From contig JAKQSI010000124.1 of the NCBI GenBank assembly GCA_029570205.1, forward strand, positions 1-14,369: a stretch of 14,369 bases of DNA. Reading direction: 5' to 3'. This stretch comes from Candidatus Omnitrophota bacterium. Its GTDB lineage: Bacteria; Hinthialibacterota; Hinthialibacteria; Hinthialibacterales; JAKPRU01. The notes beneath the pieces were generated by a model that was not told the origin of the DNA, ran no database searches, and saw only the letters and a list, made by a program, of their open reading frames with translations. Made by a program: the position numbers and the translations under genes. Below, in pieces: positions 1 to 5,661 of the stretch. Position 1 is the first letter of the stretch. The number at the start of each line of letters is the position of its first letter.

Positions 1-171
1 ATTGTTTCCGCCACTGGACCAGTTAGGAGGAATACAGCCCCTCTCGGCGCAGCAGCGCCCCGATTTGCCCCGGTTGCGTACCCCTATCCGCTTGCCGCAC
101 AATTCCCGCCTTGTACTCCGCCGTAAAGCGCCGGCGATGGGGGAGTCTTTTCGTCTTCTTATCATCTCCAT
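1..171 (-). pseudogene. IS3-type transposase OrfA remnant (5' part, frameshifted and with a stop)
   Basis: Read on the minus strand from the ATG at 171, the sequence encodes an IS3-type OrfA start. Recognisable stretches are RRRFTAEYKAGIVRQAD and GALLRREGLYSS, followed by LVQWRK, which matches the helix-turn-helix N-terminus of the 'RRKFTAEYK...LLRREGLYSS' transposase group. A GGAGG Shine-Dalgarno sits just upstream. Two lesions are visible. A one-base loss in the A run (T run at 148-151 on the plus strand) separates the ATG frame from the homologous frame. An in-frame TAA (23-25) sits where a Gln or His codon is expected. The gene runs off the left edge, so a frameshifted OrfB may follow outside. 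The TGTCTCA at 211-217 could lie near the element's end, but I cannot confirm an inverted repeat. The plus-strand open frame across this stretch is a shadow. Confidence 0.75.
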
Positions 172-305
172 CTTTAACCTCCGTTTCTACACTAATTTCT
201 CACAGGAGGTTGTCTCAGGGAATGTTGGCACAGAGGGCCTGCCGGGGGAGGTGACCTGTTGGATAGCCAAAGGGTGACAGATTTGACGGAACGACAAAAA
301 CGGCC

Positions 306-334
306 TTCTCAAGGTCCCTTTCCAGCTATATCAT
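306..334 (+). promoter_or_regulatory. Candidate sigma70-type promoter for the DUF499 operon
   Basis: TTCTCA (306-311, 4 of 6 matches to TTGACA) and TATCAT (329-334, 5 of 6 to TATAAT) are separated by 17 bp. They would start transcription near 341, giving a leader of about 37 nt before the ATG at 378. A TTGACG at 283-288 is a better -35 box but has no good -10 at the right distance. The call rests on consensus matching only. Confidence 0.3.
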
Positions 335-377
335 TCGATGTTTTTGACTGAAAATCGAGTTACCGGGGGAAGATACC

Positions 378-3300
378 ATGGGGAACCTGAAAACCATCTT
401 CGAGACCTGCAAGCCCCGCCCCGATGTTGAGGCAGGGACCACAAGAGACGAGCAATTCGCGGCGGATCTGGCCCAGGTTATTCGGGGAACGGCCCCTCTG
501 GAATACCGGGACCCGGGAACGTTTTTTCGTCACACCTATCCAACACGGGGTCTGAAAGAGCTGCTGAAAGCCGTCTGCAAACGGGTCTCCGGCGCGGGCG
601 GCGAGGTTGCCTCCATCATCCGTCTTCATACGCAATACGGGGGTGGAAAGACGCACGGATTGATTGCGCTGGTCCATGCGGTTCACGGCATGGAAGGCGT
701 CCCGAATGTGAAGGAATTCATCGATCCGGATCTTCTGCCAGCCGGAGCGATTCGTGTGGCAGCGCTGGACGGGGAAAACAGCGATCCGGGGAATGGCCTG
801 ACGCTCGAAGGCAATCTGAGAGCGTACACCCTTTGGGGAGAACTGGCGTACCAATTGGCCGGGGTGAAAGGATACGAGCGGGTCAAGAAATCCGACCAGA
901 GCCATACGGCACCGGGTGCAGAGACTATCCGAGAATTGTTTGGGGGCGAGCCGACGCTGATCCTGCTGGATGAGGTCGCGGTGTATCTGCGCAAAGCGGA
1001 ACACGCCCATCCCGGAGCAAGCAAGCAATTCACTCCATTTATTCAGGCCCTTTTCAAGGCAGTCGAGTCTTCCCCGCAGGCAGCCCTGGTTTACACGCTG
1101 GCGGTGGGCAAGCACGACGAGGCAAAGGACGCCTATAAAGAGGAGCATGAACGCGCCCTGGAATCTCTCAATGAAGCGGAAAAGGTTGCTGCAAGGAAAG
1201 CAACACAGTTGAATCCCACCGAGGAAGATGAAACGGCGGATGTGTTACGACGCCGCCTGTTTGAGACGGTGGATCGGTCGGCGGCCAATGCCGTCATTTC
1301 AGCCTATTCCGATGTGTGGGGGAACAACAAGCATGTTATGCCGGATGATGTATTTACTCCGGAAACGAAGGAACAGTTTCGCCGGGCGTATCCGCTTCAT
1401 CCGGAAACTCTGGAGGTTCTCACGGAAAAAACGTCTTCCCTGAGTACGTTTCAGCGGATACGCGGCATGGTTCGATTGCTGGCCAAGACGGTCCACGTTT
1501 TGTGGAAGGATCGACCGGCGGATGTCTACGCGATCCATCCTCATCATATCGACCTCAGTTTCGGTCCCATCCGGGACGAAATCATAGTCCGGTTGGAGCA
1601 GGACGCTTACAATCCGGCGTTGAAAGCGGATGTGGCCGCTCTTCCGGGGGATGAGCCGGCACGGGCGGAGTTTCTGGATCAAAAACACTATCCCGGACAG
1701 ATCCCTGTCACCTCTTATATTGCCCGAACCGTGTTTCTCAACACGCTGGCGTTCGGCGATTCGGCAAAAGGCATCAACCTGGAACGACTGAATTTCTCAG
1801 TCTGTTCGCCGAAAGTGGAACCGAGTTTTATCGAGCAGGCGCGGGTGCGGTTTATCGAGGAAGCGCTTCATCTGGATGATCGACCGGGTGCGCCCATGCG
1901 GTTTATGGTCGAACCCAACCTGAACCAGGTCATCCGCAAACAGATGGAGGATGTGGACTCCGAAGATCTGAGAAATGAACTCCGTGAGCGGATTCGAAAG
2001 TTGTTCAGTGGGGGCAAGAGTCCGTTCAACCTGGTTGCATTCCCATCGGGTCCCTATGAAGTGCCGGATGAGGTGGGCGATGGACGTCCCTTGTTGGTCG
2101 TGCACTGGTATGAGGCTTTCCGTATTTCTGCGGAACCGAAGGGGCTTCCGCCTGAGATCGAGGAGATTTACCGATACAAAGGCGCGAACCAGGATTTCCG
2201 CGACTTCCGCAACAACCTGGTATTTGTTGTGGCCGATGAACGGAAAATCGAGAATATGAAAGATAAAATGCGGCGACATTTGGCGCTGCACGCTTTGCTG
2301 AAACCGGATCGCATTCGTGAACTGGTTGACCATCAACAGCGGAAAGTGAAGGAGGAGTCCGAAAACTCCAGTTTCCAGATTGCGGAGTCGATTCTTCATT
2401 GCTATCGCCACCTGTTCTATCCCTCGCATATACCCATGGCGGGATGTGAAGATCAGGTTGGCTATACGGTAATTGAGGTGACTCAAGCCAGTGACAGCCC
2501 CGGCGACGGGCAGAGGCATGTCGAACGCATCCTGCGGGAACAGAAGAAATTGCTCGGCGAAAATGACAAACCGGATGCCCCGACTTATGTCCGCGATCAG
2601 ACACCGCTCAAGACAAAAGGGGAAATATCGACCGCTACGCTACGCAACGAGTTCCGTCGGGCACCGAAATTGTCGATCCTCCTTTCCGATACGCCGCTGA
2701 AGGAATGTATTCGTGAGGGAATCGAACACGAGGTTTTTATTTACCGGGAAGGCAACCAGGTTTGGGGGAAAGGCGATCCGTCCCCGTCCATTCGGATCTC
2801 GGATGACGCCTTTGTTCACACTGTTGCGGATGCCAAAAAGAAGCGACTCTGGCCGCGAGCCGAGCCGTTGGAAGTCGATCTGTCGGTGTCACCCAGGCAG
2901 ATCAAGTTGGGCGAGAAGGCTGTATTGGCTGTGAGTGTGACCGGTGGAGTCAGCCCGTATACATACAGCAGCAATGAGTCGGCATTATGCCTATCGAACA
3001 CTTCCCAGGCCGTTGTAAAAGCTGAGGTGTCGCCGACAGAATCGACAACGTACACGGTCGAGGTCTCCGACAGCCACGGGCAGAAACAGACGGCAAAGGT
3101 GGATGTTTTGGTTGCGAGAGACGGCAAGCCACCGGAGCCTCCCAAGCCGCCGAAACCGCCCCAGAAGCCCGTGGAATTCACGACGGAAGGTCCATTGAAC
3201 CAGGCTTTGACCGAACTCTGGGAAAAGGTCCGCAAAGCCGATGTGAAGAGCATCCAGAAATTGATTGTGAAGTTTTATGAAGCATCTGCCGCATCGAAAG

Positions 3301-3617
3301 TTCACCTGGCAGTCGCTACCTTGCAGGATGTGGAGATTTCCTGTTGTTACGAGGTGAGCATTGAGGCCGAGGGAATCACGAGATTGGAAATCAAGTACGA
3401 AGGCAACGTCCCGAAAGCGAACCCGGTCCGGTCATTCCTGGATCAGCAGATACGATCATCGAAGGATTGTGATTTCGAGGCCGATTATACGATGGTTTTC
3501 CCGGAGGGCCTGTCATTGGCAAAAGGTGTGCCGGAAGCCTTCCAGCAGGACCTGACGCACTACGGTTCCGGTGAAGCTTATGTGGAGGCGTACGCTTCTC
3601 CACCCAAGGGAGCCTGA
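378..3617 (+). CDS. DUF499-type P-loop ATPase, defence-associated
   Basis: A 1079-residue cytoplasmic ATPase of the DUF499 type, related in kind to PglY/BrxC of BREX. Such proteins hydrolyse ATP and are found with DUF1156 methylases; their exact role is unknown. The N-terminus (LKTIFETCKPRPDV) is typical of the family. A Walker A-like motif, QYGGGKTH, lies at residues 86-93. Walker B is LILLDEV at 194-200, with D198 and E199. The middle (about 330-820) is a long helical/mixed region with no other motif I can name. Residues about 835-914 look like a β-sandwich Ig/PKD-type module (STTYTVEVSDSHG). A proline-rich linker (about 916-935, PPEPPKPPKPPQKP) then leads to a C-terminal domain of about 140 residues. 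No signal peptide or membrane segment is seen. The ATG at 378 follows GGGGGAAG, and the next gene starts 5 bp after the stop, so the two are probably translationally coupled. The BREX analogy is family knowledge; the role here is inferred. Confidence 0.85.
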   Translation: MGNLKTIFETCKPRPDVEAGTTRDEQFAADLAQVIRGTAPLEYRDPGTFFRHTYPTRGLKELLKAVCKRVSGAGGEVASIIRLHTQYGGGKTHGLIALVHAVHGMEGVPNVKEFIDPDLLPAGAIRVAALDGENSDPGNGLTLEGNLRAYTLWGELAYQLAGVKGYERVKKSDQSHTAPGAETIRELFGGEPTLILLDEVAVYLRKAEHAHPGASKQFTPFIQALFKAVESSPQAALVYTLAVGKHDEAKDAYKEEHERALESLNEAEKVAARKATQLNPTEEDETADVLRRRLFETVDRSAANAVISAYSDVWGNNKHVMPDDVFTPETKEQFRRAYPLHPETLEVLTEKTSSLSTFQRIRGMVRLLAKTVHVLWKDRPADVYAIHPHHIDLSFGPIRDEIIVRLEQDAYNPALKADVAALPGDEPARAEFLDQKHYPGQIPVTSYIARTVFLNTLAFGDSAKGINLERLNFSVCSPKVEPSFIEQARVRFIEEALHLDDRPGAPMRFMVEPNLNQVIRKQMEDVDSEDLRNELRERIRKLFSGGKSPFNLVAFPSGPYEVPDEVGDGRPLLVVHWYEAFRISAEPKGLPPEIEEIYRYKGANQDFRDFRNNLVFVVADERKIENMKDKMRRHLALHALLKPDRIRELVDHQQRKVKEESENSSFQIAESILHCYRHLFYPSHIPMAGCEDQVGYTVIEVTQASDSPGDGQRHVERILREQKKLLGENDKPDAPTYVRDQTPLKTKGEISTATLRNEFRRAPKLSILLSDTPLKECIREGIEHEVFIYREGNQVWGKGDPSPSIRISDDAFVHTVADAKKKRLWPRAEPLEVDLSVSPRQIKLGEKAVLAVSVTGGVSPYTYSSNESALCLSNTSQAVVKAEVSPTESTTYTVEVSDSHGQKQTAKVDVLVARDGKPPEPPKPPKPPQKPVEFTTEGPLNQALTELWEKVRKADVKSIQKLIVKFYEASAASKVHLAVATLQDVEISCCYEVSIEAEGITRLEIKYEGNVPKANPVRSFLDQQIRSSKDCDFEADYTMVFPEGLSLAKGVPEAFQQDLTHYGSGEAYVEAYASPPKGA

Positions 3618-3622
3618 TCGGG

Positions 3623-4105
3623 ATGAGACGGAAGATACAGGCCAATCGGAACGGTTCCGACCGTTCTTATTCCAACGATCCGTTGTATGAGCTGCGCTTG
3701 TCGGTCAAACGAGCGGGCGAGTGGCAATTGGAGATTTGGCAGTTGCCTTCCCCGGCAACGCCGCGTTTGAAAAGCCCGGAACCGGTCGCCGCTTTGAAGG
3801 GCACACCGTTGCGGATGATTGAAAACCGGGTGATCAAGCGGTTGTCGCGGGTCAAGATCAATCTGGGTGCAATGACGGCGGGCAAGAAGAAGACATGGCC
3901 GCTGGAGGAAGAATTGGCGCTGACTCTGGGCCTGCTGTTTCGCGCGTTGGCCCCGATGCGGAATCTCGACCGGATTCGACAGGTGGCCGATGGGATCGAA
4001 TCCATGAGCCGGGAAGAGGCGGCCTATTGGCTGGGTATGGCGATGCACCGGAAGTATCCCCGACGGGTTCTGGCGGCGCTGCGAACCCTGCTGACGATGC
4101 CGTAG
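3623..4105 (+). CDS. Small basic accessory protein, second gene of the DUF499 operon
   Basis: A 160-residue protein I do not recognise as a named family. It starts 5 bp after the DUF499 stop, inside a GATCGGGATG context, so it is very likely cotranslated with the ATPase and may bind it. The N-terminal part (about 15-45) looks β-rich (YELRLSVKRAGEWQLEIWQL). The centre is strongly basic (RVIKRLSRVKINLGA), and the last 70 residues look helical, ending in a lysine/arginine-rich segment (MHRKYPRRVLAALRTLL). There is no catalytic motif, cysteine cluster or membrane segment. Tight linkage to a DUF499 gene and an Arg/Lys-rich surface suggest a nucleic-acid-binding or adaptor subunit, but this is inference. 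It is in the position where DUF3780 genes sit in some DUF499/DUF1156 loci; I cannot show it is one. Confidence 0.7.
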   Translation: MRRKIQANRNGSDRSYSNDPLYELRLSVKRAGEWQLEIWQLPSPATPRLKSPEPVAALKGTPLRMIENRVIKRLSRVKINLGAMTAGKKKTWPLEEELALTLGLLFRALAPMRNLDRIRQVADGIESMSREEAAYWLGMAMHRKYPRRVLAALRTLLTMP

Positions 4106-4121
4106 GAGCGACGCGGTCGCA
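4102..4121 (+). repeat. Short REP-like hairpin overlapping the stop codon
   Basis: GTAGGAGCGAC is followed by GCG and GTCGC, giving a perfect 5-bp stem (GCGAC/GTCGC) with a 3-nt loop. The leading GTAGGAGC resembles the conserved head of REP elements in Pseudomonas and Xanthomonas. It overlaps the TAG of the preceding gene and lies just before the large repeat array. There is no T run, so it is not a classical terminator. Only this single copy is seen in the window. Confidence 0.35.
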
Positions 4122-4128
4122 CTTCCCC

Positions 4129-4208
4129 GTCATTCCGGCCCTTCTTCCGTCATTCCGGCCCTTCTTTCGTCATTCCGGCCCTTCTTTCGTCATTCCGGCC
4201 CTTCTTTC
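4129..4208 (+). repeat. Four tandem 20-bp units of GTCATTCCGGCCCTTCTTTC type
   Basis: Four near-identical 20-bp units start at 4129, 4149, 4169 and 4189. They differ only in the last bases (TTCC in the first, TTTC in the rest). Each begins with the same GTCATTCCGG half-arm used by the larger palindromic units that follow directly at 4209, but lacks the closing GCCGGAA arm. They look like collapsed or half versions of that repeat. The same 20-bp word recurs in inverted orientation downstream of the GIY-YIG gene. Confidence 0.9.
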
Positions 4209-4455
4209 GTCATTCCGGCGAAAGCCGGAACCCAGGCCGTGGTTCAGCGCCCGTCATTCCGGCGAAAGCCGGAACCCAGGCCGTGGTTCAGCGCCCGTCA
4301 TTCCGGCGAAAGCCGGAACCCAGGCCGTGGTTCAGCGCCCGTCATTCCGGCGAAAGCCGGAATCCAGGCCGTGGTTCAGCGCCCGTCATTCCGGCGAAAG
4401 CCGGAACCCAGGCCGTGGTTCAGCGCCCGTCATTCCGGCGAAAGCCGGAATCCAG
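4209..4455 (+). repeat. Tandem array of six 44-bp palindromic units
   Basis: Units start at 4209, 4253, 4297, 4341, 4385 and 4429; the last is incomplete. Each contains ATTCCGGC, GAAA, then GCCGGAA(C/T)CCAG, followed by a constant spacer beginning GCCGTGGTTCAGC. The arms form an 8-bp hairpin with a GAAA loop; copies ending GGAACC lose the outermost pair. The copies at 4341 and 4429 carry GGAATCC, the perfect form. Because 44 is not a multiple of three and no stop falls in any forward frame, open frames run through the array; these are not genes. The repeat resembles the Neisseria dRS3 class (ATTCC...GGAAT palindromes) in design. Confidence 0.95.
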
Positions 4456-4797
4456 CGATCCGGGGAAGCACAGTGAGTAAACAGCCTGCCGTATACATTC
4501 TGGCGAGCAAGAGAAACGGCACCCTGTATGTGGGCGTCACCTCAGACTTGGTTAAGAGAGTGTGGGAGCATAAGAACCATACGGCAGACGGGTTCACGAA
4601 ACGTTACAGGGTGAATCAGTTGGTCTGGTACGAGTTGCACAAGAATATGGAGTCTGCGATCATACGAGAGAAGAGAATCAAGGATTGGAAGCGGGAGTGG
4701 AAGTTGGAGCTGATTGAGAGCAAGAATCCGGATTGGCTGGATTTGTATGATACGATTTTATGATATGGTCTGGATTCCGGCTTTCGCCGGAATGACG
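4428..4797. mobile_element. Putative GIY-YIG cassette bounded by 28-bp perfect inverted repeats
   Basis: The innermost repeat on each side of the GIY-YIG gene forms an exact 28-bp inverted pair. The left copy is 4428-4455 (begins CGTCATTCC, ends GGAATCCAG) and the right copy is 4770-4797 (begins CTGGATTCC, ends GGAATGACG). The gene fills the interior: its GTG lies 17 bp from the left copy and its stop 6 bp from the right. This is the shape of a small repeat-bounded unit, but no target-site duplication can be recognised because more repeats flank it on both sides. Mobility is inference. Confidence 0.4.
4473..4763 (+). CDS. GIY-YIG family single-domain endonuclease
   Basis: A 96-residue protein made of one GIY-YIG nuclease domain of the YhbQ-like small family, which cuts DNA through a conserved Tyr, Arg and Glu. 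Visible motifs are VYI at residues 7-9, LYVGVTSDL (the YIG part, Y19 and G21), RVWEHK with R29, and the metal-binding Glu within IIREKRIKDW (probably E66). The tail NPDWLDLYD is typical of the family. I chose the GTG at 4473, with GGGGAAG just upstream. The frame stays open further upstream through the repeat array, and a longer protein from ATG 4239 would have a repeat-encoded, meaningless N-terminus. The gene is enclosed by inverted palindromic repeats, so its partner may be the repeat itself rather than the defence operon. The family is secure; the biological role is unknown. Confidence 0.88.
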   Translation: MSKQPAVYILASKRNGTLYVGVTSDLVKRVWEHKNHTADGFTKRYRVNQLVWYELHKNMESAIIREKRIKDWKREWKLELIESKNPDWLDLYDTIL

Positions 4798-4985
4798 AAA
4801 GAAGGGCCGGAATGACGGAAGAGGGATATGGTCTGGGTTCCGGCTTTCGCCGGAATGACGGAAGAAGGGCCGGAATGACGGAAGAGGGATATGGCCTGGG
4901 TTCCGGCTTTCGCCGGAATGACGGAAGAAGGGGGCGGAATGACGGAAGAGGGATATGGCCTGGGTTCCGGCTTTCGCCGGAGAGG
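4763..4985 (-). repeat. Inverted palindromic repeat array, about 63-bp period
   Basis: Three and a half copies of a compound unit start at 4763, 4826, 4889 and 4953 (periods 63, 63, 64). Each holds ATATGG, the palindrome in reverse orientation (CTGG(A/G)TTCCGGC, TTTC, GCCGGAAT) and a reversed 20-bp short unit. It is thus built from the same two words as the array upstream of the GIY-YIG gene, arranged differently and flipped. The last copy breaks off at GCCGG (4976-4980) and runs directly into the ribosome-binding site of the PIN gene. Confidence 0.93.
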
Positions 4986-4991
4986 TGAACC

Positions 4992-5465
4992 ATGAAGAGA
5001 AAGACCCGCATCTATGCAGATACATCCGTCTTTGGGGGCGTGGCCGATGAGGAGTTCAATGCCATTGCCTTCCGGTTCTTTGAAGAGGTCCGCGCAGGTC
5101 GGCATGTGCTCATCGTCTCGGAAATCACCGCGCGAGAGTTGCAGGATGCGCCCCTTGTGATCCGCCGATTTGTTGCAGGACTGCCCGAAGATGCGATGGA
5201 AAATCTCCCTTTCACACCTGAAATGCTGGAGTTACGGGATGCGTACCTGAGCGCAAAGGTCGTGGGTCGACGGTGGGGAGATGATGCCGCACACGTCGCT
5301 GCAGCAACCGTCACCCACGCAGACTTGATCGTTTCCTGGAACTTCCGACATATCGTGAATTGGGACAAAATCCGAGCCTTCAATGCGGTTAATCTGAGGC
5401 TCGGCTATCCGCTGATGACCATCCTGAGTCCAAGAGAGGTGATCACTTATGAAGAAAACCTTTGA
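4992..5465 (+). CDS. PIN-domain (VapC-like) toxin ribonuclease
   Basis: A 157-residue PIN-domain protein, expected to be a Mg2+-dependent RNase toxin. Acidic residues are where the family needs them: D10 in IYADTSVFGG, a glutamate in SEITAREL (E44 or E49), and D97/D98 in GDDAAHVAAAT. LIVSWNFRHIVN (about 112-123) is the conserved final strand and helix of this PIN group. The ATG at 4992 has GGAGAGGTG upstream; part of that Shine-Dalgarno is the broken end of a palindromic repeat. The gene overlaps the following small gene by 17 bp, the usual sign of a toxin-antitoxin pair, here in toxin-first order. It sits inside the defence operon, between the small accessory gene and the methyltransferase. 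Family confidence is high; toxicity is inferred. Confidence 0.88.
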   Translation: MKRKTRIYADTSVFGGVADEEFNAIAFRFFEEVRAGRHVLIVSEITARELQDAPLVIRRFVAGLPEDAMENLPFTPEMLELRDAYLSAKVVGRRWGDDAAHVAAATVTHADLIVSWNFRHIVNWDKIRAFNAVNLRLGYPLMTILSPREVITYEENL

Positions 5466-5634
5466 TTGTGTGGAAATGAAAAGAAAAAGTCAGGAAAGAA
5501 TCTATGAGGAAACCTGTGACTTCACACCCGATAAGGAGATCGCATACTTCCACAAGGCCGCGGAGGACTTCTGGAAAGAAATTCAATCATTGCGAGCGGA
5601 TGGGCGGCAAGAAACCGTCTCCGCAAAAATGTAA
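5449..5634 (+). CDS. Probable antitoxin partner of the PIN protein
   Basis: A 61-residue, charged, mostly helical protein whose start overlaps the end of the PIN gene. The N-terminus MKKTFDCVEMKRKSQERI resembles the small 'FDCVEMK' proteins found directly behind PIN genes of this type, so it is very likely the cognate antitoxin. GAGAGGTG lies a few bases before the ATG. The rest (TPDKEIAYFHKAAEDFWKEI) is an amphipathic helix pattern that could wrap the toxin. No DNA-binding motif is obvious, so autoregulation cannot be claimed. It ends 27 bp before the TTG start of the methyltransferase, so the pair is probably cotranscribed with it. Confidence 0.75.
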   Translation: MKKTFDCVEMKRKSQERIYEETCDFTPDKEIAYFHKAAEDFWKEIQSLRADGRQETVSAKM

Positions 5635-5661
5635 TCCTATCTTGATCGGGAGGTCCTGACC

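Noticed and set aside
2-277. 91-residue plus-strand ORF at the left edge
   Set aside because: It is antisense to a recognisable IS3 OrfA remnant and has no protein-like features.
4102-4121. Rho-independent terminator after the accessory gene
   Set aside because: The stem is only 5 bp and no T run follows on the plus strand.
4129-4470. CRISPR array
   Set aside because: Units are 20 and 44 bp with identical intervening sequence; there are no unique spacers and no cas genes, and the repeat is a hairpin of the dispersed palindrome type.
3895-4480. Open frames of 65-193 residues running through the repeats (products rich in FRRKPE, VIPAKAG)
   Set aside because: The repeat lacks stops in all forward frames and its 44-bp period cycles the frame, so these are artefacts; the only real gene there is GIY-YIG from 4473.
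4616-5105. Minus-strand open frames over the inverted array
   Set aside because: Same repeat-encoded artefact on the opposite strand, overlapping the real GIY-YIG and PIN genes.
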